From: PNAI01 sp964575715
GTDB taxonomy: Bacteria > Pseudomonadota > Alphaproteobacteria > Rhizobiales > Xanthobacteraceae
Direction: 5' to 3'
DNA: 16,176 nt
Assembly (NCBI GenBank): GCA_964575715.1
Contig: CAZNSG010000266.1
Location: 1-16,176 of the forward strand
The notes beneath the pieces are model-generated. The model was given only the letters and a program-made list of their open reading frames with translations. It did not search any database and was not told the DNA's origin. The translations under genes and the position numbers were made by a program. Below are positions 6,288 to 13,750 of the stretch, piece after piece; the first letter of the stretch is position 1, and every line of letters begins with the position of its first letter.

Positions 6288-9170
6288 GTGGCCACGGTCT
6301 ACCTTTTTGCAATGCTGCGGCGCGCTGATTCGAAGAGCAAGCAGAAACCGCTCCCGTCAGGAGCGGGGACAAAACGGCATGTGGCTGGAAAAGCCCGCAC
6401 CGTGCTGGATCGACCTCCGCCGCTGCAGGGGTGGCGGACCACCGATGACGACGAGATTGCGCTGCGCCGTTGGCGGGGGCGTACAGAGATCATTGCCATC
6501 GAGGCACTGGAACCCAAGCAGCCGTATTTCGGCACGTTCCGCGTGCAGTCTGGAAGCGGCGGCTTCTACGAGGTGGAAATCCGCGACCTCAACGGCTTCA
6601 GTAATTCCTGCGGCTGTATTGATCATCGCGCCAATGGCCTGGGAACTTGCAAGCACATCGAGGGAGTGCTCGCGGCACTGCGCCAGCGCAACGCCAAGGC
6701 GTTCCGTGAGGCTGCGGCCCAGGGCAGTCAGCGCGTCGAAGTCTTCTTGGATCGTCGCGGCGTCGCAACGCCGGTATTGACGTGGCCTTCGGGCGACTGC
6801 CGCCATGCGAACGCCGTGAGCGCGTGGCTCGCTTCGTTCATTGAACCGGATGGCACCCTTGCTTGTGATCCAAACAAGGTTGAGGCGCTTGTTTCCGCGT
6901 GGCGCGTTGCACCCGCCGACATCCGCAGCCGGATTCGGGTGTCGCGCCACTTCACGCCGTGGTTAGACCGGCTGCGTCGGGAACGTTCGCTCGTGGAGGC
7001 GCGCGCGGCATTTCTCGCCGAGGTCAAGGACGGCGCTGCGAGTTTCGATTTGTTGCGCCACCCCCTGCTGCCCTATCAACGCGACGGCATGCTGCATCTT
7101 GCATTCGGAGAGCGGACGCTGCTGGCCGACGAGATGGGCCTCGGCAAGACCATCCAGGCGATCGCTGCTTGCGAGCTTTTGGCTCGCCGCAAGGGCATCG
7201 AACGCGTGCTGGTCGTGTGCCCGGCCTCGCTCAAGGCAGAATGGGAGGAGCAGATCGAGCGCTTCACCGACCGCCCGGCACGCTCCGTGTTCGGGGCCCG
7301 GCCGGCGCGTCTTGCCGCCTACCGCGAGCCCACATTCTTCAACATCGTGAACTACGAACAAGTGCTCAGCGATGCCAAGGACATTAACGAGATATTGCAT
7401 CCCGACGTGGTTGTGCTCGACGAGGCGCAGCGCATCAAGAACTGGCAGATCAAGACCGCACGCCGGGTGAAATCGCTGCGCTCACCCTATGCCTTCGTGT
7501 TGACTGGCACACCGGTCGAGAACCGCATCGACGAGCTCTATTCGATTGTCCAGTACCTCGATCCGGAATTGATCGGGCCGCTGTTCCGCTTCAATCGCGA
7601 CTTCTATGAACTCGACGAGCGGGGCCGGCCGGTCGACTATAAGAACCTCGCGGAATTGCGCCGCCGGTTGCAACCTGTGATGCTCCGCCGCCGCAAGTCC
7701 GACGTCGAGTCCGAACTCCCGGGTCGCACGGTGAAGACCTATTTCGTACCGATGGTCGAGGAGCAGAAGCTCCGCTACGAGGAGTACAGCAAGCAAGCCG
7801 CTCGACTTCTAGCGCAAGCGAAGCGGCGACCGTTGAAACCGAAGGAATTTGAACGTCTGCAAATGCTGCTTGCCTGCATGCGCATGATCTGCGACACGCC
7901 GGCAATCCTCGATCCGACCTGCCGTGTGAGCCCCAAGCTCGAAGAGCTGGAAGGCATCCTGAGCGACTTGCTCGAAGAGCCTGATCGCAAGATCATTGTG
8001 TTCTCCGAATGGGAGCGCATGCTGGAGCTGGTGCGCGAGCTCGCCGCGGAGCTGGGTGTGGAGGCCGCTTGGCACACGGGCTCGGTCCCGCAGCAGCGCC
8101 GCCGCGCCGAAATCATCCGCTTCAAGCAAGACCCCGCCTGCCGGTTGTTCCTCTCCACCGACAGCGGCAGCGTCGGACTTAATCTTCAGGTCGCGAGCGC
8201 GGTGGTGAATGTGGACCTGCCGTGGAACCCGGCGAAGCTTGAGCAACGCATTGCACGTGCCTGGCGCAAGAACCAGACACGTTCGGTGACAGTCGTCAAT
8301 CTCGTTTGCGAAGATTCGATCGAGCACCAGATTCTGCACCTTCTCGGTCACAAGCAAGCGCTGGCCGACGGCGTGCTCGACGGCCAAGGCGACCTCAGCG
8401 CGCTCAAGATGCCGTCCGGCCGCGCGGCCATGATCGAGCGCATGCAGGCGATGATGCAGGCGGAGGCGAGTGTCACGCCGCGCATCCTGTCGCCGGAAGA
8501 AGCCGTCGCCGAAGAGTTGCGGCGTCGCCATGGCGAGCGGGCCCTGCTGATCGAGGCCCGGACGGGCGGCGATGGCCGCGTCCGCTTATTGGCCGTCCTC
8601 GACCTCGACGGCGAAGCGGTCGCGGCCGAGGCGAAACGGCATGAGGTGCGCCGTGAGGTCGGGCCCGCGGTTGAGGTGATCGACCGCCCGACCTGGCTCG
8701 CTATGCGGCGACTGGCTGCGAGCGGCATGATTATGCTGGCTGAGGATCAGACCCGCGTGCTGCACCGGTCCCCGGACTTTGCGGTCGCCGCCGATCCGAG
8801 TTTCGACCCGCAGGCGCGCGCCACCGAACTGCGCGGCGAGGCCGAGCGGTCGCTGCGCATGGCGCGCGTGCTCGCGGCCGGAGGTTTCCCCGAAGAGGCG
8901 CCGCCGCTCATTGCAAAGGCGATCGGCATCGGTGCGGCAGCGAGGCTCGCGGCGCTCGGCGAGCTTGCGGCAGGAGTCTCCATTGCGACGCCGGCACAGG
9001 TGCGCGACCTGGTCGATCGTGGCATCTTAGCTGCGCAGGCGGAGACGGCACTCTCGGACCTATGGTCCGTTGCCGGTGGGCGCACTGTTGCCGACGTGGA
9101 ATCCCTCATTGGGATGGGAACACTTGCTATCGCAGGGCTCGATGAAACCAATACTAAAATAGCCGCATAA
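6288..9170 (+). CDS. SWIM-zinc-finger SNF2-family ATPase/helicase with C-terminal extension
   Basis: 960 residues from a GTG at 6288; an ATG at 6312 is equally possible and neither has a clear ribosome-binding site. A SWIM zinc finger (C108-x-C110-x10-C121-x-H123) lies near the N-terminus. The SNF2 ATPase follows: DEMGLGKT (281-288), CPASLKAEW, DEAQ (378-381), LTGTPVENR (405-413), then lobe 2 with VFSEW, STDSGSVGLNLQ (623-634) and RIARAWRKNQ (654-663). Motif VI normally ends R-x-G-Q; here it is RKNQ. Residues ~700-960 are an extra region with two alpha/beta stretches and amphipathic helices. SNF2 enzymes translocate on duplex DNA and remodel bound proteins; the SWIM finger probably binds DNA or protein. 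It lies 244 nt behind the primase-helicase in the same orientation, so joint function is plausible but cotranscription is not shown. It is convergent with the integrase. Confidence 0.87.
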   Translation: MATVYLFAMLRRADSKSKQKPLPSGAGTKRHVAGKARTVLDRPPPLQGWRTTDDDEIALRRWRGRTEIIAIEALEPKQPYFGTFRVQSGSGGFYEVEIRDLNGFSNSCGCIDHRANGLGTCKHIEGVLAALRQRNAKAFREAAAQGSQRVEVFLDRRGVATPVLTWPSGDCRHANAVSAWLASFIEPDGTLACDPNKVEALVSAWRVAPADIRSRIRVSRHFTPWLDRLRRERSLVEARAAFLAEVKDGAASFDLLRHPLLPYQRDGMLHLAFGERTLLADEMGLGKTIQAIAACELLARRKGIERVLVVCPASLKAEWEEQIERFTDRPARSVFGARPARLAAYREPTFFNIVNYEQVLSDAKDINEILHPDVVVLDEAQRIKNWQIKTARRVKSLRSPYAFVLTGTPVENRIDELYSIVQYLDPELIGPLFRFNRDFYELDERGRPVDYKNLAELRRRLQPVMLRRRKSDVESELPGRTVKTYFVPMVEEQKLRYEEYSKQAARLLAQAKRRPLKPKEFERLQMLLACMRMICDTPAILDPTCRVSPKLEELEGILSDLLEEPDRKIIVFSEWERMLELVRELAAELGVEAAWHTGSVPQQRRRAEIIRFKQDPACRLFLSTDSGSVGLNLQVASAVVNVDLPWNPAKLEQRIARAWRKNQTRSVTVVNLVCEDSIEHQILHLLGHKQALADGVLDGQGDLSALKMPSGRAAMIERMQAMMQAEASVTPRILSPEEAVAEELRRRHGERALLIEARTGGDGRVRLLAVLDLDGEAVAAEAKRHEVRREVGPAVEVIDRPTWLAMRRLAASGMIMLAEDQTRVLHRSPDFAVAADPSFDPQARATELRGEAERSLRMARVLAAGGFPEEAPPLIAKAIGIGAAARLAALGELAAGVSIATPAQVRDLVDRGILAAQAETALSDLWSVAGGRTVADVESLIGMGTLAIAGLDETNTKIAA

Positions 9171-9237
9171 ATCTCGCCTTCGACGACATACTAGTCGTAC
9201 AGGATCGGCAGCTCGACGTGCCTTGCATGACGCCCAT

Positions 9238-10359
9238 CTAGGTTGAAGCCTTCAAGATGGACTGGAGGCGTGTTTCCCACTGCGCGTAACAATCCTTCAA
9301 CTCGGCTTCGTAATTGTAGGTTTGATAGACGCCAACAATGCCACCGCGTGTTCCTGAAACATGATTGAGGGCGGCTTCGGTGTGCTCGATCTTGACGCCC
9401 ATGCGCTGCCACTGGTGAGCGAACGTGCGGCGTAGATCGTGCAGTGTCCAGGGATCAATCGGGCATTGTAGGTCTAGCGCCATTTTCTGCTTCGACCATC
9501 CACCGAAGACGGTATCGCCACGCTGCGCGGGGAAAAGGAAATCACTCTCGTTTGGAATGTTGTAGATCACAGCCTGTGCCATCGTTCCTATCGGGAAAGT
9601 GTGGTCGCACTTATTCTTGGTGAGAGAGCCGGGGAGGGTGCAGCGACCATCTGTAAAGTAGCTGCGACGAAGCCAAGCAATTTCACTCCGTCGCTGGCCG
9701 GTTAGAATGCAGAGCTGCACGATAGTACCGAAGGGGTAACCGAATTTCTCTGCGGTGTTGTAGACTGCGGCAAGCTCATTGTCAGTTAGAACCCGGTTGC
9801 GGAATGGTCGCTTGATTGTCTGCATTCCTTCGCATGGAGAATGCGCGACGTAGTGCCGGCGCTGCGCCCATCGGAAAAAGACCTTGATCGCTACGAGCGC
9901 GTGGTTCTGTTCTGAGACGGTCCTTTGAAGACGGTCGATCCTACGATTGATCTCTTGGGGGGTGACCTCATTGAGGCACTTCTTACCGAAGGCGAAGTGG
10001 CGATTGAGAAGGCGCGTGTAGTCCCGCACGGTACGAGGCTTGTTCTTGCTCTCACAGATGGCGAGGAAGAGGGTTTTTGCTTCGTCGAAGGTGGGTGCAG
10101 CTTCGGGCTTGGCGATACCAAGCTGCTTTTCAGCAAGGATGGTTTTCGCCTTGGTACGGGCATCCTTGAGCGGGACAATCCCTACATCTGCTATCTTGAT
10201 CCGCTGGCGTCCCGGTCCAAAGGTGAGCACGTAGCTCATGCCCCGCTCGTTCACGCGCACCCCGAAACCCTTGAGGCTCTTGTCGATGTAAGTTACCTGC
10301 TTGCCTGGGGTAGGCCGCAGGCTCCGCAGGGTGATATCGGTGAGAGTTACAATGGGCAT
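9238..10359 (-). CDS. Tyrosine-family site-specific integrase
   Basis: 373 residues from the ATG at 10359, chosen because AAGG lies 6 nt upstream of it; a TTG at 10392 would add 11 residues. Residues ~1-80 are the arm-type DNA-binding domain of P4-like (DUF4102-type) integrases (SLRPTPGKQVTYIDK, then GFGVRV). Residues ~90-180 are the SAM-like core-binding domain. The catalytic set is visible: R223 in TGQRRSEI, H307 and R310 in LHDLRRTF, H333 in LNHVSG, and Tyr345 in GVYQTY. All are intact, so the enzyme may be active. It would integrate and excise a genomic island by strand exchange at an att site, classically a tRNA 3' end. Its start is 135 nt from tRNA-Gln but on that tRNA's 5' side, not the side where an element integrated into it would lie. 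Confidence 0.9.
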   Translation of the reverse strand: MPIVTLTDITLRSLRPTPGKQVTYIDKSLKGFGVRVNERGMSYVLTFGPGRQRIKIADVGIVPLKDARTKAKTILAEKQLGIAKPEAAPTFDEAKTLFLAICESKNKPRTVRDYTRLLNRHFAFGKKCLNEVTPQEINRRIDRLQRTVSEQNHALVAIKVFFRWAQRRHYVAHSPCEGMQTIKRPFRNRVLTDNELAAVYNTAEKFGYPFGTIVQLCILTGQRRSEIAWLRRSYFTDGRCTLPGSLTKNKCDHTFPIGTMAQAVIYNIPNESDFLFPAQRGDTVFGGWSKQKMALDLQCPIDPWTLHDLRRTFAHQWQRMGVKIEHTEAALNHVSGTRGGIVGVYQTYNYEAELKDCYAQWETRLQSILKAST

Positions 10360-10493
10360 GTACGCCTTTTCAGGCTCGCCCCAGTCTCGCAAATCGCGTG
10401 AGAAGTGGCGAGAAACTATGTGTAGCTATGGACAAGTGAAAACGAAGAAAGTACAAGCACCATAATAGCTTACGATAAAAATTTCAATGGTAT

Positions 10494-10568
10494 TGGGGCG
10501 TAGCCAAGTGGTAAGGCAGCGGATTTTGATTCCGCCATTCCCAGGTTCGAGTCCTGGCGCCCCAGCCA
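10494..10568 (+). tRNA. tRNA-Gln (TTG)
   Basis: Complete 75-nt cloverleaf with encoded CCA. Acceptor TGGGGCG (10494-10500) pairs with CGCCCCA near the 3' end. The anticodon arm is GCGGA-TTTTGAT-TCCGC (10519-10535) with anticodon TTG at 10526-10528. The T-arm is CCAGG-TTCGAGT-CCTGG (10541-10557). All stems pair. Its 3' end recurs imperfectly at 16121-16155, marking it as a likely integration site. Confidence 0.95.
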
Positions 10569-10570
10569 GC
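10536..10570 (+). repeat. Left copy of imperfect direct repeat at tRNA-Gln 3' end (candidate att)
   Basis: This 35-nt segment matches 16121-16155 at 29 positions without gaps, including an exact 13-nt core cgccccagccagc. It would be the tRNA-restoring end of an element extending to the right. Confidence 0.5.
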
Positions 10571-10823
10571 AATTAAGTACTTGATATTGCAGTATTTTTA
10601 GTCGTTTGAGTGAGTCCATTTCGTCGCCATTTGACGCGGGTTTCTTACTGCCGCGCATAACCCGTTTTGCGACAGAGACGATTGCGCGCGTTATCTCGGC
10701 CACAGCGGTCACGAAAATCTCTCGGGCGCCTTTTGGTGGTTTACTTTTTCGCGCGCTGTAGTGATCGACACCGTAGGCTAAGCAGAACTGATTGCGCACA
10801 GCAGTTTACAGAATCTCATTTTC
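10571..10823. other. Non-coding spacer after tRNA-Gln, one inverted repeat
   Basis: No convincing gene. An inverted repeat CGGGTT (10637-10642) / AACCCG (10659-10664) with a 16-nt loop is followed by TTTT and could end readthrough transcription from the tRNA. A minus-strand reading frame here runs through the tRNA antisense and is judged spurious. Confidence 0.4.
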
Positions 10824-12566
10824 TCAGCGAAAGCCGAGCAGAGTTCGCTGCTCAGCCCAGTCGGTCGGCAGCCGCGATGCCCGTCGCATCAACGTCCTGG
10901 CGTTGAGTTGTTGCGGTTGGCGACCGTTGACAATATTCGTGGTGATGTCCGGCGCCAGCCAAGGGAGACGCAGAAGGGTATAGATGTATGCGGCCGTCAC
11001 TCCCTCCTCGCGCGCGATGTCGTGCACTGTCTGTTTGGTATTATGGCTCAGGCGTCCCTGGATATCGTGCGCGCGGGCGATAATCCTCAGCAGGCTCGGA
11101 TCGGCTGTCTGATCATCAGAAGTCTCGACCAACATTCTCATTTCACGACCGACGCGCTTGAGGCGTGCAGGTGCCGTCAACTTTACGACATCATCGGAGT
11201 TGCGGCCCAGCGTCTGATCCTGCGTCGTCAGATCGATCGTTTGGCCAGCAAGCAACTTTGTAAGACGGCGTCGAGGAACGCTGATTTCAATATGATCGGG
11301 GTTGATTGCCACCCGGCACAGCAGTGTCATAAGCGTTGCTTTGACCTTGTCGGGTGCGCGGGCTCCGAGTTCCTCCGCAAGTTGACGGCCACGTTCGATC
11401 AGTTGGCTTTGCCCTGAACCGCTGTGCGTTTCGTCGTCGACGGCATCGAGGATTGCTGTGGGGTCGGCGAGAAAGGTGTGAAGCCTGTTGATCACCAAGC
11501 CTTCCAAATCGCCTGCCGGTATGCGCCAGCCGCTTAAACGGTTGCTTCTTGCCTCCCTCATAAGGGACGCCGAGATATAGTACCGATAGTGCGTTCCCTT
11601 CTTGACCGAATATGTCGGCGTTAGGCGCTCGCCGGTCGCGTCAAATATTAAGCCGCCGAGCAAACTCGGGTGCTTTGCGCGTACGCCGGTCGCCCGCTCG
11701 ACCCGGTTCTTGACAAGCACCGCCTGAACCTCGTCCCACAGTTGCTGTTCGATGATTGCCGGATGCTCTCCCGGATATGAATTGCCCTTATGAGTAATCT
11801 CGCCGCGGTAAATGCGGTTCTGCAGCATCAGATAGAGCGCGCCACGGGCGAGTTTCTGGCCGCCGTACTCGGTGCCGTCGGGCCGAACCCGTCGTTTGCT
11901 TCTTATCCCCGCGCCTACAAGCTCGTCCTTGAGCGCACGAACCGACTTGAGCGAAAGATAACGCCGGTAAATGTCGACAACGGTGCGGGCCTCATCGTTG
12001 TTGACGACGAGCTTACGATCTTTCACGTCGTAACCGAGTGGCGGCATGCCACCCATCCACATGCCCTTTTTCTTGGAGGCGGCAATCTTGTCGCGCACAC
12101 GTTCACCGATGACCTCGCGTTCAAACTGAGCGAATGATAGCAGCACGTTCAGGGTTAGTCGCCCCATGCTGGTGGTGGTGTTGAATTGCTGGGTTATCGA
12201 CACGAACGAGACACCGCGGCGGTCGAAGACCTCCACGAGCTTGGCAAAATCGGAGAGCGCCCGCGTCAGCCGATCGACCTTGTACACGACGATAACGTCG
12301 ATCTGGCCGGCTTCGATATCGGCCAACAGCCGTTTCAGGGCCGGTCGCTCCAGAGTGCCGCCGGAATATCCGCCGTCATCATACAGCGTCGGCAACACCG
12401 TCCAGCCTTCGTGCTTCTGCGACAAGACGAAGGCCGCGCAGGCTTCGCGCTGGGCGTCGAGCGAGTTGAATGCCTGCTCCAGGCCTTCATCCGACGATTT
12501 TCGCGTGTAAATCGCGCAGCGGCTCCTCTTGGTGGGGCGTCGCGGTGTCTTTTCCGATTCAGCCAT
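10824..12566 (-). CDS. Large serine recombinase (resolvase/recombinase family)
   Basis: 580 residues from the ATG at 12566, which overlaps the DUF2924 stop by 8 nt and follows a GGGGGG stretch; a TTG at 12578 is the alternative. The N-terminal catalytic domain has IYTRKSS with nucleophile Ser24, the DVIVVYKVDRLTR segment and the FAQFEREVIGERV helix. The recombinase domain follows (MWMGGMPPLGYDV, then the HPAIIEQQLWDEVQ segment). The zinc-ribbon region that normally shows two CxxC pairs has lost its cysteines (LLGGLIFDATGERLTPTY) but keeps the flanking pattern. The C-terminus has a helix-turn-helix-like stretch (VHDIAREEGVTAAYIYTLL). Such enzymes integrate or excise DNA through Ser-linked double-strand exchange. 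It is third in an operon after DUF3489 and DUF2924, an arrangement I know from alphaproteobacterial mobile elements. It appears intact. Confidence 0.9.
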   Translation of the reverse strand: MAESEKTPRRPTKRSRCAIYTRKSSDEGLEQAFNSLDAQREACAAFVLSQKHEGWTVLPTLYDDGGYSGGTLERPALKRLLADIEAGQIDVIVVYKVDRLTRALSDFAKLVEVFDRRGVSFVSITQQFNTTTSMGRLTLNVLLSFAQFEREVIGERVRDKIAASKKKGMWMGGMPPLGYDVKDRKLVVNNDEARTVVDIYRRYLSLKSVRALKDELVGAGIRSKRRVRPDGTEYGGQKLARGALYLMLQNRIYRGEITHKGNSYPGEHPAIIEQQLWDEVQAVLVKNRVERATGVRAKHPSLLGGLIFDATGERLTPTYSVKKGTHYRYYISASLMREARSNRLSGWRIPAGDLEGLVINRLHTFLADPTAILDAVDDETHSGSGQSQLIERGRQLAEELGARAPDKVKATLMTLLCRVAINPDHIEISVPRRRLTKLLAGQTIDLTTQDQTLGRNSDDVVKLTAPARLKRVGREMRMLVETSDDQTADPSLLRIIARAHDIQGRLSHNTKQTVHDIAREEGVTAAYIYTLLRLPWLAPDITTNIVNGRQPQQLNARTLMRRASRLPTDWAEQRTLLGFR

Positions 12567-13035
12567 CGCGCCCCCCAATGGTCGGACGTTCCGCGCCTGC
12601 CGTTGGCAATCCGAAGAAGCGTGGACCCGACCAGTGCGCGCCCGTGATCTTTTTGGCGATCTTGGTCAGGGACGGATAGCTTGTCCCGGCGTACTCGAAG
12701 CCGTCTTCAGTTACCGTGACGGTATGAGTACAGCCGTGCCATTCGCGAACAAGGCGCGCCCCTGGCTTTAGGCTGAGGCTCGGCGTGGGGCCAACCCGAC
12801 CCGTTGTCCGTAGGGCCTTCGCTATCGTTCTTAGCTTGCGACGTGTCGCCTTACCGAGCCCGCCGTGTTCGATTTCCTGAAATCTGTAACCGATCGCAAG
12901 GACAAGGAGGTCGCGACTGATCCTCGGCGCATCACTGTGGTACAGCCGCCGCCATTCGCGACGCAACTCCTCGAGGTCGAGCGACCGAAGGCGATTGATC
13001 TCGCCCTCGATCGCTCCAGTGCCCAGCCCAGCCAT
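12559..13035 (-). CDS. DUF2924 family protein, recombinase-operon partner
   Basis: 158 residues, full length for DUF2924. Seen are the N-terminal helix pair (INRLRSLDLEELRREWRRL), the SRDLLVLAIGYRFQE helix, GGLGKATRRKLR, and a beta-rich C-terminal half (PGARLVREWHGCTHTVTV, then FEYAGTSYPSLTKIAKKITG and WSGPRFFGL). The biochemical function of DUF2924 is not established. Its constant link to serine recombinases and DUF3489 suggests an accessory DNA-binding or recombination-directionality role, which is inference. It starts 3 nt after the DUF3489 stop and overlaps the recombinase start by 8 nt, so the three are translationally coupled. A truncated paralogue lies upstream at 13616-13750. Confidence 0.88.
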   Translation of the reverse strand: MAGLGTGAIEGEINRLRSLDLEELRREWRRLYHSDAPRISRDLLVLAIGYRFQEIEHGGLGKATRRKLRTIAKALRTTGRVGPTPSLSLKPGARLVREWHGCTHTVTVTEDGFEYAGTSYPSLTKIAKKITGAHWSGPRFFGLPTAGAERPTIGGRDG

Positions 13036-13038
13036 GGC

Positions 13039-13392
13039 TTAGACCGCCGGTGGCGCGGAGATGTTCGGGTTCGACCTCGATTTGGAGGACTTTCCGGCGG
13101 TGATACGGTAAATGCGTTCGCCGTCAGTCTTCTCAGACGTCAGTGTCAAGCCGAGCTTCTTGCGCACGACGCCGGCAAAGAAGCCGCGGACCGAGTGCTG
13201 TTGCCAGCCGGTCGCCTTCATGATCGCGGCAATCGTTGCACCCTTTGGCTGTCCTAATAGAGCGAGGACAGCCTCCTGTTTGGTCCCACCACGGCTCGAA
13301 GACGAGGGAGTGTTTTTAGGTTTCGCGGACGTTTTCGCGCGGCCCTTGGCGCGGGCAAGCTTGGTCTTAGTGTGGGTTTTGCTGTGCAACAT
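13039..13392 (-). CDS. DUF3489 family protein, winged-helix-like, first gene of recombinase operon
   Basis: 117 residues from the ATG at 13392, supported by an AAGGGA ribosome-binding site about 8 nt upstream; an earlier start at 13458 would run through the hairpins and is rejected. Residues ~1-36 are a basic, Ser/Lys-rich, probably disordered tail. Residues ~38-100 form the DUF3489 core: KQEAVLALLGQPKGATI, IMKATGWQQHSVRGFF, and the strand pair around LTLTSEKTDGERIYRI, which together look like a winged helix-turn-helix. DNA binding is likely; control of the recombinase operon or help with recombination is inferred. The start codon sits in an 8-nt palindrome AACATGTT (13388-13395), and the leader ahead of it is an unbroken series of stem-loops. 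Confidence 0.85.
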   Translation of the reverse strand: MLHSKTHTKTKLARAKGRAKTSAKPKNTPSSSSRGGTKQEAVLALLGQPKGATIAAIMKATGWQQHSVRGFFAGVVRKKLGLTLTSEKTDGERIYRITAGKSSKSRSNPNISAPPAV

Positions 13393-13404
13393 GTTAAGAT
13401 CCCT

Positions 13405-13611
13405 TTCGGTTGCGACGGCATCAGTGCCGTCACCACCGAAGCCCCGCACTGGCGACACAGCCGGCGGGGCGGGATCCGTTGAAGCCCATGGTCCTCAACG
13501 GTGCCGCAACAGTGACGCTCTGTTGGCGCCAGAAAGCCAGTCATTTCTGGATAATGTTATTGCTGGTTTCCGGCACAGCTGATCATGGATGGATCGTGCA
13601 TCCCGCTCAGC
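13405..13611 (-). promoter_or_regulatory. Tandem array of seven stem-loops in the leader of the recombinase operon
   Basis: Seven back-to-back inverted repeats with different sequences. H1 13405-13440: TTCGGT/ACCGAA outside GACGGCA/TGCCGTC, loop tcag. H2 13441-13470: GCCCCGC/GCGGGGC outside GGC/GCC. H3 13476-13501: CCGTTGA/TCAACGG. H4 13507-13525: CAACAG/CTGTTG. H5 13529-13550: CCAGAAA/TTTCTGG. H6 13561-13575: TGCTGG/CCGGCA with one wobble and a 3-nt loop. H7 13578-13611: GCTGA/TCAGC outside GGATG/CATCC. On the minus strand the series ends at the DUF3489 ribosome-binding site. It could be a structured leader RNA or trans-acting RNA, or a multi-site DNA target of the recombinase or DUF proteins. 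The strand given is that of the operon. Confidence 0.6.
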
Positions 13612-13615
13612 CATT

Positions 13616-13750
13616 CTATTCCGGCGATCGGTGGTCAAGCGATGCAGGCGGCTGCTCTCCAAGTTCCTGGGCCCACAGTTTGCGAAGCTCGGCACGGGAC
13701 AGGCGATCGAGGTCGTCAATCTCGATGTTCGCAGCGTGGCGCCGACGCAT
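13616..13750 (-). pseudogene. Truncated second DUF2924 gene (N-terminal fragment)
   Basis: A 44-codon minus-strand frame from ATG 13750 to a stop at 13616. AAGGAA lies 6 nt upstream at 13757-13762. The peptide reads IEIDDLDRLSRAELRKLW, then AQELGEQPPASL, the classic N-terminus of a DUF2924 protein, and stops where the family continues for another ~100 residues. It is therefore a remnant of a second copy with a different sequence from the intact one at 12559-13035, or a retained mini-ORF that now acts as part of the leader. The intact operon begins about 220 nt downstream, after the stem-loop array. Confidence 0.6.

Noticed and set aside
9183..9198. ACGAC/GTCGT hairpin between the SNF2 gene and the integrase as a terminator
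   Set aside because: The stem is only 5 bp and has no T run on either side, so it is too weak to call.
10371..10385. cgccccag near the integrase start as a third copy of the tRNA-Gln att core
   Set aside because: Only 8 bases match and they lie at the 5' edge of the integrase reading frame; chance is likely.
10470..10799. 109-residue minus-strand reading frame ending in GRQDSNLG, then MAESKSAALPLGYAP
   Set aside because: It reads antisense through tRNA-Gln; this peptide is a familiar artefact of translating tRNA genes backwards.
13254..13544. Small minus-strand frame with HCCG and CRQCG, resembling a zinc ribbon
   Set aside because: It runs through the stem-loop array and out of frame into DUF3489. 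No ribosome-binding site or family pattern supports it, and the cysteine spacing may be chance.
13405..13611. Stem-loop array as a CRISPR array or REP cluster
   Set aside because: The hairpins have unrelated sequences and unequal lengths; there is no repeated unit and no regular spacer.
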